DNA of 64,000 nt from Chitinophaga pinensis (GTDB lineage: Bacteria; Bacteroidota; Bacteroidia; Chitinophagales; Chitinophagaceae), in NCBI GenBank assembly GCA_945876095.1, contig CAMCMP010000006.1, positions 1-64,000 of the forward strand. The letters run 5' to 3'. The notes below the pieces were generated by a model. The model saw only the letters and a program-made list of their open reading frames with translations. It made no database searches and had not been told where the DNA came from. The translations under genes were made by a program, and so were the position numbers. Shown here in pieces: positions 47,728 through 57,242 of this stretch; the stretch's first letter is position 1; each line of letters begins with the position of its first letter.

Positions 47728-48996
47728 ATGCCTTCTCATGATCTTCAGTTAGCTGCAGAAAAAATTAAATTTGACGCTTTATTTGAATATGCTGCTTTAG
47801 GAATATTAGTTGTAAATCAAAAAGGAGAAATTATATTAGCGAATGCCTTTTTACTTTCACAATTTGGATATACGAATGCAAACGAAATAATTGGAAAAAA
47901 AATGGAGGTTTTAATTCCTCGTCGCTTTCATCATAGCCATGTACAACATAGGGATGGATATATGAATAAACCTGACAGAAGACCGATGGGCTTAGGTATG
48001 GATTTGTTCGCAGCAAAAAAAAATGGTGAAGAATTTCCGGTAGAAGTGAGTTTAAATAATTATCAAGTAGAAGAAGACTCTTTTGTAATTGCTTTCGTCA
48101 GCGATATTACTAAACGTAAAGAAATTGAAAATGCAACCCTCCTCCAAAAAGAGCAATTAGCTACCATTAACCAGCGCATAGAACAATTCAATAATGATTT
48201 AGAAAAACAGGTTGCCTTAAGAACAACCCAATTACAACAAACGCTTACAGAATTAGAAGTGTCTAAAAATGAATTACAGAAAGCGTTAAGCAAAGAAAAA
48301 GAGCTTGGAGATCTAAAAACAAGATTTGTTTCAATGGCTTCTCACGAATTTAGAACGCCACTAAGTACCATTCTATCTTCTGCTTCCTTGGTATCAAAGT
48401 ATATTACAGAAGAAGAGCAAGAAAAAAGAGATAAACACATTAGTCGAATCAAATCTGCAGTAAATAATTTAACAGAAATCCTAAATGACTTCTTATCAAT
48501 AGGAAAAATAGAGGATGGAAATATGGTTGCTCATTTTTCTATATTTAATATCAAGGAATTGTTAACCAGCATTTGTAATGAATTGGCTGGAATTGCTAAA
48601 CCAGGTCAAGAAATAATTTATTTACACCAAGGAGAACAAAACATCACACTCGATCCATCATTACTTCGAAATGTAATGATCAATTTACTTTCTAATGCTA
48701 TCAAATTTTCTCCAGAAAACACTAAGATTCAAGTTGTCAGTGAAAGCATAAACGGTGAAATAGTAATCCATGTTAAAGATAGCGGCATAGGAATTTCAAC
48801 AGAAGACAAACAGCATTTATTTGAACGATTTTTTAGAGGAACCAATGTAACTAATATTCAAGGTACTGGTCTCGGATTACATATTGTAGAGAAATATGTA
48901 GAATTGATGGATGGAAAAATTGACTTAACCAGCGAGCTAGAAAAAGGAACAACCTTTAGGGTATCTTTTCATTCATCCAAGACCATCAAAGAATAA
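47728..48996 (+). CDS. Cytoplasmic PAS-domain sensor histidine kinase
   Basis: 422 residues from ATG 47728. A PAS domain comes first (about 15-130, with IPRRFHHSHVQHRDGY and PMGLGMDL typical of this group), then a coiled-coil linker, the HisKA box FVSMASHEFRTPLS (phosphorylated His about 206), an N box LLSNAIKFSPE, and G boxes KDSGIGIS and GTGLGLHIVEKY. It has no membrane segment. Paired with the response regulator 32 bp downstream; probably senses oxygen or redox state for the neighbouring cbb3 oxidase genes, which is inference from position. Confidence 0.93.
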   Translation: MPSHDLQLAAEKIKFDALFEYAALGILVVNQKGEIILANAFLLSQFGYTNANEIIGKKMEVLIPRRFHHSHVQHRDGYMNKPDRRPMGLGMDLFAAKKNGEEFPVEVSLNNYQVEEDSFVIAFVSDITKRKEIENATLLQKEQLATINQRIEQFNNDLEKQVALRTTQLQQTLTELEVSKNELQKALSKEKELGDLKTRFVSMASHEFRTPLSTILSSASLVSKYITEEEQEKRDKHISRIKSAVNNLTEILNDFLSIGKIEDGNMVAHFSIFNIKELLTSICNELAGIAKPGQEIIYLHQGEQNITLDPSLLRNVMINLLSNAIKFSPENTKIQVVSESINGEIVIHVKDSGIGISTEDKQHLFERFFRGTNVTNIQGTGLGLHIVEKYVELMDGKIDLTSELEKGTTFRVSFHSSKTIKE

Positions 48997-49027
48997 TTTT
49001 ACCCTCTACTACATAAAAATATTATTT

Positions 49028-50080
49028 ATGCTACGCATTTTACTTATTGAAGATAATGATGAAATAAGAGAGAATACAGCAGAGATTCTAGAATTGGCAA
49101 ATTATAAAGTAGATGCTGCTGCCAATGGAAAAATAGGAGTAGCTAAAGCATTAGAAAACACTCCCGATCTCATCATATGTGATGTTATGATGCCAGTGCT
49201 TGATGGATATGGAGTATTGCATTTAATACAAAAAAATGAAAGTTTACAATCCATTCCCTTTATCTTTTTAACAGCAAAAGCAGAGCGAGGCGACTTTAGA
49301 AAAGGAATGGAAATGGGGGCAGATGATTATATTACCAAACCATTTAGTGATATTGAATTATTAACAGCCATAGAAAGAAGAATTAGTAAAGCAAAGCACT
49401 GGAAAGCTATTTTAGGTGATGCGTATGCTCAACTTAAGCCTAGTGAGTCAGATAATATCCTAGCGCTTCACAGTTTAATAGAAAATAGTGATGCCAATTT
49501 TTATAAAAAGAAACAAATAATTTACAGTGAAGGCAATCACCCCGTTAGGATATTTTACATTCAAAAAGGAAAAGTAAAAACTTTTAAAACAAATGATGAT
49601 GGAAAAGAATTGACGGTAGCTCTTTATGGAGAGGGTGATTATGTTGGATACACCGCAATACTCGAAGGCTCAGTTTATAAAGAAACCGCTGAGGCCATTG
49701 AAGATACTACACTAGCAGTAATGGGAAAAGAAGAATTTGAAAAATTACTACAAGAAAATAAAAGCGTTTCCCTGCAATTTATAAAGTTGCTTGCCCACAG
49801 TGTTACTGAAAGAGAAAAACAATTGATAGGTATTGCCTATAACTCATTAAGAAAAAGAGTGGCCGAAACATTAGTTTTACTCCAAGATAAATACAATACA
49901 AACAAGGCAGAAAACTTTTCTATCCATATTTCTAGAGAAGATCTTGCACATATAGCTGGTACAGCCACAGAATCAATTATTCGAACACTAAGCGATTTTA
50001 AGAGTGAAAAATTAATAGATATCAAAGAAGGTTCAATCGTAATTCTAGATCTTAAAAAACTCTCTTCATTACTAAATTAA
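49028..50080 (+). CDS. Response regulator fused to a Crp/Fnr-type transcription factor
   Basis: 350 residues. The receiver domain is residues 1-120 (IEDNDE acidic pocket, D52 in CDVMMP, TKPFSD). It is followed by a cyclic-nucleotide-binding-type domain (about 140-250) and a Crp-type helix-turn-helix (about 270-340, SREDLAHIAGTATESIIRTLSDFKSE). The DNA-reading helix has E-S-I-I-R, so it should bind a Crp/FNR-like palindrome. No N-terminal FNR-type Fe-S cysteines are present; phosphorylation by the upstream kinase is the likely input. Its stop codon abuts the stop of the next, convergent gene. Confidence 0.93.
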   Translation: MLRILLIEDNDEIRENTAEILELANYKVDAAANGKIGVAKALENTPDLIICDVMMPVLDGYGVLHLIQKNESLQSIPFIFLTAKAERGDFRKGMEMGADDYITKPFSDIELLTAIERRISKAKHWKAILGDAYAQLKPSESDNILALHSLIENSDANFYKKKQIIYSEGNHPVRIFYIQKGKVKTFKTNDDGKELTVALYGEGDYVGYTAILEGSVYKETAEAIEDTTLAVMGKEEFEKLLQENKSVSLQFIKLLAHSVTEREKQLIGIAYNSLRKRVAETLVLLQDKYNTNKAENFSIHISREDLAHIAGTATESIIRTLSDFKSEKLIDIKEGSIVILDLKKLSSLLN

Positions 50081-50464
50081 TTATAGCACTATAGAAAGTA
50101 AATATTGATTGTATTCATTTTTTAATTTTAAGAACTGCTTTTCTAAATAAACCATTTCGTTACGAAGCTTTTCTTGCATTTTACAAGCCTTTGAATCAGG
50201 TGCTTTTTTTTGAGTTCTAATTAACTGCAAATTTTTTTCATGCAATCGAATATCTCTGGCCATGTCATTTATACATTCATCATTAACAATAAACTGATTT
50301 TGAAAACGTTCTGCGTTTGAAATAATTCTTTTATCGATTACCATATCCACCACTTCGCTTAACCTAGTTTTAAAATGGCTATTTTCTTGATTAAAAAAAT
50401 CAATCTGGCGCATCCACGTCATATTCTCATGCAAGAATTGTTCTATTTTATTCGATCCGCTCAT
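50081..50464 (-). CDS. Helical protein of unknown function at the end of the cbb3 operon
   Basis: 127 residues, charged and probably helical or coiled-coil throughout (HEKNLQLIRTQKK..., KNEYNQYLLS). There is no signal or membrane segment. It lies 31 bp after the TauE-like gene, so is likely the last gene of the oxidase operon. Its stop codon directly abuts the plus-strand regulator's stop codon. I recognise no family. Confidence 0.65.
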   Translation of the reverse strand: MSGSNKIEQFLHENMTWMRQIDFFNQENSHFKTRLSEVVDMVIDKRIISNAERFQNQFIVNDECINDMARDIRLHEKNLQLIRTQKKAPDSKACKMQEKLRNEMVYLEKQFLKLKNEYNQYLLSIVL

Positions 50465-50495
50465 AATTTGAAATTTTTATTTACGCTACCGAAAT

Positions 50496-51233
50496 TTAAA
50501 TAGCGGATTCATTATTTCTAACTATTGGATAACACTGATGTACCTCTTTTAAATTATATTTTAACGAGGGGCTTATATAGGGTATGCCCAGCCCTAGCCC
50601 ACGAATAATTAAAAGGCAGGCTGTTAATGCCATCATTATTGGGTAAATTCTTTGAAGTTTTTTTCTTAACCCAATGCCAGCATAAATCCCAAAAAATGTC
50701 ACACTCCACATAACTGGTAATGTCCCTAAACCAAAAGATGCCATAAAAAATGCACTTAAAAATGGGTCGGCCGATGCAGTTGCCCCAGCAATTGCCATAT
50801 AAATTAAACCACAAGGCAAAAGGCCATTCAATACTCCAATCGTATACAAAGACCAGTTAGCCTTTTTAAAAAACAATTGCCCCAATAAAGCTCTGATGGT
50901 TTCATTATAAGCGGGCCATTGGAAATGCTTCCCCATAGCAGCTACCTGTCTTTTTGGAATAAAAAGAAATAATAAAATAATTATACCCATTATTATTGAT
51001 AGCCACTGCTGAAATCCAAAAATTGAAAAACTTTTTCCTGCAAAACCAAATGCTACTCCCAATAAACTATAGGTTGTTATTCTTCCTATATTATATAAAA
51101 ATGATCCGGAAAATCTTGCCCAATCGCTATCGCTTTTTAATGGAATAGATAAGGCTAAAGGTCCGCACATACCTACACAATGAAAGCTTCCTATCATTCC
51201 TAATGTCAATGCTGTTAAAAATAAAATTGCCAT
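50496..51233 (-). CDS. Sulfite exporter TauE/SafE-like membrane protein (CcoH-neighbour type)
   Basis: 245 residues with about six membrane segments. It starts LFLTALTLGMIGSFHCVGMCGPLAL, the GSFHCVGMCGP motif of TauE/SafE family members found in cytochrome oxidase operons, and continues with LLPCGLIYMAIAGATAS. Such proteins are thought to move copper or thiol compounds for oxidase assembly, not sulfite. It lies 2 bp after ccoH. Assembly role inferred from position. Confidence 0.85.
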   Translation of the reverse strand: MAILFLTALTLGMIGSFHCVGMCGPLALSIPLKSDSDWARFSGSFLYNIGRITTYSLLGVAFGFAGKSFSIFGFQQWLSIIMGIIILLFLFIPKRQVAAMGKHFQWPAYNETIRALLGQLFFKKANWSLYTIGVLNGLLPCGLIYMAIAGATASADPFLSAFFMASFGLGTLPVMWSVTFFGIYAGIGLRKKLQRIYPIMMALTACLLIIRGLGLGIPYISPSLKYNLKEVHQCYPIVRNNESAI

Positions 51234-51235
51234 TT

Positions 51236-51667
51236 CTATATAATTATTTTCTTTTCAAAATAATAAGAAATTCCCTCTGCACTCCAGCTTAATTTTATAT
51301 AATGCAAACCCCGCTTAGTTGCAGCAATCATCACGACTACTTTCTTCTCATTGGAATCAAAAGATCGCTGTATATCCATTTTTTTATTAGATGGACAATA
51401 CAGTGTTACTGAACCTTTAATTTTTTTAGCGGCAAAGTCATCGGGAAAAGTAATCGTTAATATCTGTTGATTAAAATTCACCTCTATTGGCTTTGATAAG
51501 GAAGCAGTTCTTTTGATCTCATCAATTTTTTGCTGATATACCAATTCTTTAGCGTAGTAATCTTCCGTTACTAATTCAATATCCTGTTCGCTAGACTTAA
51601 ATGCCATAAATAGCATACCTGAAATAAAAACTAGATACACCAGCACTATTTTATACCCCCAATTCAT
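51236..51667 (-). CDS. ccoH: FixH/CcoH family protein
   Basis: 143 residues, one N-terminal membrane anchor (YKIVLVYLVFISGMLFMAF) and a beta-rich periplasmic domain with the usual VTEDYYAKELVYQQKID following the anchor. FixH/CcoH is required for cbb3 oxidase assembly. It ends 2 bp before the TauE-like gene and follows ccoG by 79 bp. Confidence 0.9.
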   Translation of the reverse strand: MNWGYKIVLVYLVFISGMLFMAFKSSEQDIELVTEDYYAKELVYQQKIDEIKRTASLSKPIEVNFNQQILTITFPDDFAAKKIKGSVTLYCPSNKKMDIQRSFDSNEKKVVVMIAATKRGLHYIKLSWSAEGISYYFEKKIII

Positions 51668-51746
51668 AAGTAAGCTTTTAAATTTTGAAAAATTTTTAGC
51701 GGCTGTTTATTTAAAATAAATGAAACTGTAGAATAATAAAGTTTTA

Positions 51747-53243
51747 TTAATTGTAAATTTCAGGGCCAATAAATTTTGCTGTAATTGTTTTTATTTTCTT
51801 TTGATTTTCATACAAGCCAATTTTTATAGGTGTTTTCCAGCCTTTCACTTGATCTCGATTTAATTTTACAAAAAATTGAACGTTACTATACGCTTCTTTT
51901 TTCACTACCAACGTACTACTTCCTGCCATATTAATTTCTCCTTTTAAATTTTCGAGCTTCAAGTCAATTGAAATATCCTTATGTGTTTTGTTAGCCAATT
52001 TTAAACTATACAAGTTTTCAATCAGGCCATTGGGTAAGGAAGTATAGGTCATTCCACTGGTTCTCATTAGCCTTGCATCCAAATCTGATCGACTTATCAA
52101 AAGAAAAGCTAATAATAAAATTAACAACGACAAGACTGTTGTATACGCTTTTATTCTAGGGCTAAACTTCAACTGAACTCCTTTTACAATGCTATTTTCT
52201 GATGCATATCTTACCAATCCAGTTGGTTTGTGAATACTAGTCATAATCGTATCGCAGGCATCAATACATGCCGTACAATTAATGCATTCTAACTGAGTAC
52301 CATTTCGAATATCTATACCCGTTGGACAAACCCGAACACAAGCATAACAATCAATACAATCACCCACTTTGTTTTCTTGAACTACTGTTTTTTCCTGCAG
52401 ACTTTTACAAGCGTTAGTTCCTTTGCAATTGGCACACTTTTCATGTACTTCTTTGCCATGACTATTTTGATTAGTGTTTTTACCTCTAGGTTCTCCTCTT
52501 AATCGATCATATGCTACTACAATTGAATTTCTGTCCAATAATACACCTTGCAGTCGACCATAAGGACATACCACTATGCAGGCCTGTTCCCTAAACCACC
52601 AATACACTAAAAAGAAAATAGTGGTGAATATTAATAATGATATAAGTGTTCCAAAGTGCAATGCTGGACTAGATATATCAGCTATCAATGCGTCCATACT
52701 TATTATATAGGCTAGAAAAAAGTTGGCAATAACAAACGAAAGAGAAAAAAATACAATAAACTTACTGCTTCGTTTAAAGATTTTCTCTATGTTCCATGAC
52801 ATCGACTTCAATTGTTTTTGTTGAGTCGCATCTCCATCTATCCAGTATTCAATTTTTCTAAATACCATTTCCATAAAAATAGTTTGTGGACAAGCCCATC
52901 CACAAAAAATTCTTCCAAAGACTACTGTAAATAAAATAACAAATACAATAAATGTTACCATTCCTATTCCGAAAATAAAAAAGTCCTGAGGCCAAAAAAT
53001 AAGTCCAAACAAAATAAACTTGCGTTCTAAAATATTGAACATCATTAGAGGCGCGCCATTAACTTTAATAAAAGGAACAGAAAAAAATACTGCTAAATAA
53101 AAAAGACTAAACCAAGTTCTTAAATTATATAGCTTACCCTTAGGCTTTTTGGGATGAAGGAAATTTCTTTTGCCCTCCTTGCTAATTGTAGCAACCGAAT
53201 CTCTAAAGGACTCATCCAACTTTATATCTTTTACTGCCACCAT
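51747..53243 (-). CDS. ccoG: CcoG/FixG ferredoxin-like oxidase accessory protein
   Basis: 498 residues with about five membrane segments, FGRIFCGWACPQTIFMEMVF, ACIVVCPYGRLQGVLLD, then two Fe-S groups (CIDCYACVRVCPTGIDIR and CINCTACIDACD) for two 4Fe-4S clusters. The C-terminal part is a periplasmic Ig-like domain. CcoG is needed to deliver copper to CcoN. It starts 1 bp after ccoP. Confidence 0.95.
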   Translation of the reverse strand: MVAVKDIKLDESFRDSVATISKEGKRNFLHPKKPKGKLYNLRTWFSLFYLAVFFSVPFIKVNGAPLMMFNILERKFILFGLIFWPQDFFIFGIGMVTFIVFVILFTVVFGRIFCGWACPQTIFMEMVFRKIEYWIDGDATQQKQLKSMSWNIEKIFKRSSKFIVFFSLSFVIANFFLAYIISMDALIADISSPALHFGTLISLLIFTTIFFLVYWWFREQACIVVCPYGRLQGVLLDRNSIVVAYDRLRGEPRGKNTNQNSHGKEVHEKCANCKGTNACKSLQEKTVVQENKVGDCIDCYACVRVCPTGIDIRNGTQLECINCTACIDACDTIMTSIHKPTGLVRYASENSIVKGVQLKFSPRIKAYTTVLSLLILLLAFLLISRSDLDARLMRTSGMTYTSLPNGLIENLYSLKLANKTHKDISIDLKLENLKGEINMAGSSTLVVKKEAYSNVQFFVKLNRDQVKGWKTPIKIGLYENQKKIKTITAKFIGPEIYN

Positions 53244-53244
53244 A

Positions 53245-54414
53245 CTATTGTTTTACTTCTTTTTGTGTATCGTGCTGAATCATCGTTAATGAATCCTTAG
53301 GCAAAGCCTCTTCAAATAAATCGCCTTGTGGAGCCTTAGCTCCTGGAGGATTAGAGCCCTGCAAGGTTTTTACAAAACTGGCAATTTCACTCATCTCCTT
53401 AGGATTAAATTTAACTGCCCAAGATTGCATCCCCTTGTCTGCAAAACCCAGCTTTATCGTATTATAAATATCATTGAGCGAGCCCTTGTGTATCCAATAA
53501 TTATCCGTAAGATTTGGCCCTGCCCCTCCTTCTCCTTTTGAACCGTGACAAGCAATACAATTAGCTAAAAAATGTTCTTTCCCTTTTTTGATTCCCTCTA
53601 TATCTGCCATTGGAACATTTGCTTCATCAATTTTGTCTTTATTATTAGATTCATACAACTCTTTAGCAATTTTTGCGTTAGCCATTTCTGCCACATATTC
53701 TTCGCTTGGATTCTTGCCATTTCCTAACACATGAAAATTTAATAAGTAAACCAATGCAAAGCCAATAGTGAAAATAAATCCATATTTCCACCAAGGTGGC
53801 AATGCATTGTCTAACTCTTGAATTCCGTCATAATTGTGATCCAACAATGCGTCTACTTCTTGTTCTATTGGAATAGCTTTTGTAAATATTTTTTTATCTA
53901 ACCTAACCCAGAGTGCGGCGAGTTTTGACTTTTTAAATACTGTAGTAGATTTTTCAGGAATTAATTCCGCAAATATTCTTTTGATAGAAAAAAAGAAAAA
54001 GAAAAGAGTAAAAATTTCTAAAATAATTACCGATACTAAAGCGTAAAAAGTGGTGGGTGAAATACCTCCGTAGTTAGTTATCTCTTTTGTAGATTCATTG
54101 GCTATTATTGTCTGAGCAAATGACGTTTCAGAAAGAAGAGATAAGATTATAAAAATTGAAAGCACTGTGCCTTTTCCAGCCTCCTTATTTTTTTCCGACA
54201 ACTGACGAGAAAGAGCCACTAGTACCTGACCCATTCCTCCTATTACAAAAAGCAATACAATCGCTACTGCGACTAATAATATCTCTAACATATTATAACT
54301 ATCTGTTGGCACCGGCGAAACTGCTGCAGCATTTTGAGAAAATATTGAATTACTTATCAAAAGAAAAAATGCTATGCCAATCATTTTTTTATCTATAATT
54401 TTTTTGAAAGCCAT
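53245..54414 (-). CDS. ccoP: cbb3 oxidase subunit CcoP (single-haem form)
   Basis: 389 residues with a signal-like start (to about 26), membrane segments near 40-65, 118-146 and 210-230, and the FixP-type NALPPWWKYGF. A single c-type haem site CIACH is at 286-290, with Met axial ligand near 329 (KGMQSW). Proteobacterial CcoP has two haems; one is usual in Bacteroidota. Electron entry subunit of the terminal oxidase. Confidence 0.94.
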   Translation of the reverse strand: MAFKKIIDKKMIGIAFFLLISNSIFSQNAAAVSPVPTDSYNMLEILLVAVAIVLLFVIGGMGQVLVALSRQLSEKNKEAGKGTVLSIFIILSLLSETSFAQTIIANESTKEITNYGGISPTTFYALVSVIILEIFTLFFFFFSIKRIFAELIPEKSTTVFKKSKLAALWVRLDKKIFTKAIPIEQEVDALLDHNYDGIQELDNALPPWWKYGFIFTIGFALVYLLNFHVLGNGKNPSEEYVAEMANAKIAKELYESNNKDKIDEANVPMADIEGIKKGKEHFLANCIACHGSKGEGGAGPNLTDNYWIHKGSLNDIYNTIKLGFADKGMQSWAVKFNPKEMSEIASFVKTLQGSNPPGAKAPQGDLFEEALPKDSLTMIQHDTQKEVKQ

Positions 54415-54439
54415 ACTTGTATTTTTAAAAGTGTTGACG

Positions 54440-54616
54440 TTAATTTTTATCTAAATCCAAAGGGAGATTCGACAATTTGTTGATCTGGGCCTTATCCATT
54501 TTTTTTACATGCACCAGAAGAACTACAAAAAATAAAAAGAAAATGAAGAGAGAGATCATTGGATATATAGCCACATGATCCATTTTTTCGGTATACTGCT
54601 GAATAAATTTATACAT
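54440..54616 (-). CDS. ccoQ: CcoQ-like small cbb3 oxidase subunit
   Basis: A 58-residue gene between ccoNO (7 bp upstream) and ccoP (25 bp downstream). It starts MYKFIQQYTEKMDHV, has one membrane segment (ISLFIFFLFFVVLLVHV) and a cytoplasmic MDKAQINKLSNLPLDLD tail. Small one-TM proteins at this place are CcoQ (FixQ), which stabilises the oxidase. Confidence 0.85.
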   Translation of the reverse strand: MYKFIQQYTEKMDHVAIYPMISLFIFFLFFVVLLVHVKKMDKAQINKLSNLPLDLDKN

Positions 54617-54623
54617 GGTTGAA

Positions 54624-56747
54624 TTATTTAGAAGGTGGATTGGAAATGTCTTTACCTAGTCGTTGTAAATAGGCTATCAGCGCTATAACTTCCTTATTCG
54701 GTGAAACGCGAATGCTGTCGCTACTTAAATTATTGACAATTCCTTTAGCTTGTTCCATCAGATGGCTATTAGCGATATCGCCAAAACCTTTTTCATAGGG
54801 AACTCCCAAAGTGATCATTGCATTGATTTTAGCCTTTGTGGTAGAAGTGTCCAAGTTATTGGTTAACAAAAATGCATAGGCGGGCATAATTGATCCCTCA
54901 CTCATAGAAGAAGGTTCTCTGAAGTGTCTGAAATGCCATCCATCTGTTTTTTTAAGATTCCCAGTTCCTTCTCTTGCAAGGTCGGGTCCTGTTCTTTTAC
55001 TTCCCCATTGAAAAGGATGGTCGTATACAAATTCGCCCGCCTTAGAATATTCTCCATATCGCTCAGTCTCACTTCTAAAAGGTCGAATCATTTGTGAATG
55101 ACAAGTATAACAACCTTCTCTCAGATAGATATCTCTGCCCTGCAATTCTAATGGAGTATACGGTTTTACGCTACTTATGCTGGGCACATTTGACTTAATC
55201 ATAAAGGTGGGAATCATTTCTACTGCTCCACCAATGAGAATGATAACCAAGCTTATCACCATAAATTGAACTGGCTTCCGCTCAATCCATCTATGCCAAT
55301 GTTCACCTTTATGTGCTACATAAACTTTATCCAAAGAAGGCGCTTCTGCCGCTTCGTCAGCAACTAGTTTGCCTGATTTTACTGTTTTGTAAAGATTATA
55401 TACCATTATCAATGCTCCAATGAGGTATAGCGTTCCTCCTAATGAGCGCATCGCATAAAACGGTTTCATATAAGTGACCGTTTCAAGAAAAGTATATTTT
55501 AATTGCCCCGCTTCTGTAAACTGCTTCCACATAGAACTCTGGGTAAATCCTGCCCAGTACATAGGTACTGCATAAAAAATAATACCCAGGGTGCCCAACC
55601 AAAAATGATTATTAGCTAATTTTTTTGAATAGAGCGAAGTGCTAAATATTCTTGGAATTAACCAATATAAAATACCAAAGGTTAACATTCCATTCCAACC
55701 CAAAGCACCCACATGTACGTGTGCAATAATCCAATCGGTATAATGACTCACCGCACTGATACTCTTAAGCGATAATAATGGACCTTCAAAAGTTGACATG
55801 CCATAGGAGGTTACTGCAACTACCATAAATTTTAAAATCACATCATCTCTAACTTTATCCCAGGCACCTCTCAAAGTGAGTAATCCATTTATCATCCCAC
55901 CCCAACTTGGAAAAATTAACATAGCAGAAAATACCACTCCCAATGATTGAGCCCAATTCGGCAAAGCCGTATAAAGTAAATGGTGAGGGCCTGCCCAGAT
56001 ATATAAAAATATTAATGACCAAAAATGAATGATAGAAAGCCGATAAGAATAAACTGGCCGATTTGCCGCCTTTGGCATGAAGTAATACATCAATCCTAAA
56101 TAAGGTGTTGTTAAAAAGAAGGCCACCGCATTATGACCGTACCACCACTGAACCAATGCATCTTGCACTCCGGCATATAAAGAATAACTTTTAGTAAAAC
56201 TTACTGGTAATGCCATTGAATTGGTGATATGCAATACTGCGATAGTTATAAAAGTGGCTATGTAAAACCAAATGGCTACATACAAATGCTTTTCTCTTCT
56301 CTTTAAAATAGTACCAAACATATTCCAACCAAATACTACCCAAACTAAAGCAATGGCAATATCAATGGGCCATTCTAATTCTGCATATTCTTTACCTGCA
56401 GAAATCCCTAAAGGCAAGGATACGGCTGCTGCTACAATAATTAACTGCCAGCCCCAAAAATGTATTTTACTCAACACATCGCTGTACATTCTTGCTTTAC
56501 ACAATCGCTGCAAAGAATAGTAAATTCCCATAAACATTCCATTGCCAACAAAAGCAAAAATTACTGCATTCGTATGCAAAGGGCGAACCCTTCCAAATGT
56601 GCCATACTGAGGAAGATTAATAGAAGGAAAAATCAATTCAAGGGCTACATACAATCCAACGAGCATTCCTACAATACCCCACAAAACAGTGGCATAGGCA
56701 AAGTTTTTTACAATGCTGTTGTCATAATAAAATTTTTCTTGCTGCAT
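54624..56747 (-). CDS. ccoN: Fused CcoN-CcoO, cbb3 oxidase subunits I and II
   Basis: 707 residues. The CcoN part (about 1-480) has about 12 membrane segments and haem/copper histidines at PLHTN (H58), WYGHNAV (H205), AGPHHLL (H255, H256) and AHVHVGALG (H343, H345). The CcoO part (about 490-707) starts with one membrane anchor and has one c-haem site CYTCHSQMIRPF (546-550), then GPDLAREG and MPAYAFL with the Met ligand. Separate genes in Proteobacteria, commonly fused in Bacteroidota. Reduces O2 to water with high affinity. Confidence 0.97.
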   Translation of the reverse strand: MQQEKFYYDNSIVKNFAYATVLWGIVGMLVGLYVALELIFPSINLPQYGTFGRVRPLHTNAVIFAFVGNGMFMGIYYSLQRLCKARMYSDVLSKIHFWGWQLIIVAAAVSLPLGISAGKEYAELEWPIDIAIALVWVVFGWNMFGTILKRREKHLYVAIWFYIATFITIAVLHITNSMALPVSFTKSYSLYAGVQDALVQWWYGHNAVAFFLTTPYLGLMYYFMPKAANRPVYSYRLSIIHFWSLIFLYIWAGPHHLLYTALPNWAQSLGVVFSAMLIFPSWGGMINGLLTLRGAWDKVRDDVILKFMVVAVTSYGMSTFEGPLLSLKSISAVSHYTDWIIAHVHVGALGWNGMLTFGILYWLIPRIFSTSLYSKKLANNHFWLGTLGIIFYAVPMYWAGFTQSSMWKQFTEAGQLKYTFLETVTYMKPFYAMRSLGGTLYLIGALIMVYNLYKTVKSGKLVADEAAEAPSLDKVYVAHKGEHWHRWIERKPVQFMVISLVIILIGGAVEMIPTFMIKSNVPSISSVKPYTPLELQGRDIYLREGCYTCHSQMIRPFRSETERYGEYSKAGEFVYDHPFQWGSKRTGPDLAREGTGNLKKTDGWHFRHFREPSSMSEGSIMPAYAFLLTNNLDTSTTKAKINAMITLGVPYEKGFGDIANSHLMEQAKGIVNNLSSDSIRVSPNKEVIALIAYLQRLGKDISNPPSK

Positions 56748-56755
56748 GTTATTCT

Positions 56756-56947
56756 TTATTTGGTTTGAATAAGAGGTTTGGTTGAAGGCTCAGTTTTGGT
56801 TGGCTCTGCTGTATTATCAAATAGAATTCGAATAGATGGGGTATAGTCATCCTCATATTGTCCATTTCTTACACTCCATAAAAATGCAATCAAAAAACTG
56901 CCTGCCACCAAGATGCTAATACCGATTAAAATAAATAATGCACTCAT
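56756..56947 (-). CDS. ccoS: cbb3 oxidase assembly protein CcoS
   Basis: 63 residues. MSALFILIGISILVAGSFLIAFLW membrane segment followed by SVRNGQYED, the CcoS mark. Needed for haem and copper insertion into CcoN. First gene of the operon, ending 8 bp before ccoNO. Confidence 0.94.
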   Translation of the reverse strand: MSALFILIGISILVAGSFLIAFLWSVRNGQYEDDYTPSIRILFDNTAEPTKTEPSTKPLIQTK

Positions 56948-56950
56948 TGA

Positions 56951-56980
56951 GGATAAATTTTCTCAATTACAAATTTATCC
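56951..56980 (-). promoter_or_regulatory. ccoS promoter -7 inside a perfect inverted repeat
   Basis: GGATAAATTT at 56951-56960 and AAATTTATCC at 56971-56980 form a perfect 10-bp inverted repeat with a 10-nt loop. The minus-strand -7 element TAAATTTG (56977-56970) is within it, putting the start of transcription near 56963, about 16 bp before ccoS. No good -33 is seen, as expected for an activator-dependent promoter. Confidence 0.5.
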
Positions 56981-57022
56981 GGAGCCATTATTGTAAAATA
57001 TGATGCTCAACCAAGCCAAATG

Positions 57023-57034
57023 TGACTTTCGTCA
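57023..57034. promoter_or_regulatory. Crp/FNR-type palindrome upstream of ccoS operon
   Basis: TGAC-TTTC-GTCA, a perfect palindrome of the Crp/FNR spacing, about 65 bp upstream of the predicted start of transcription and 76 bp before ccoS. A class I activator position. Candidate site for the adjacent response regulator-Crp fusion. Confidence 0.4.
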
Positions 57035-57152
57035 TAGTCTCGTCTACAGATAATAGTGAGTATCAATCATATAGATAATTTAATTTAACCATGGGACTTT
57101 ACTAGGCGCCTGATCGGCTAATGGGAATTCCTCTTTAAAATACCTAGTTCCG

Positions 57153-57208
57153 TTAGCTTAAAAGCTAATTTATCTGCTAGATAATATAGGTAGTCAGTTT
57201 AACTACCT
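57153..57208 (-). terminator. Two small hairpins after ccoI
   Basis: TTAGCTT-AA-AAGCTAA near 57153-57168 and AGGTAGT/ACTACCT near 57188-57208, both in the 35-90 bp after the ccoI stop (57243). No strong T-tract, so termination here is uncertain. Confidence 0.35.
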
Positions 57209-57242
57209 GATTTGACTAAATAAGAAGGGAAAACTTAATTGA

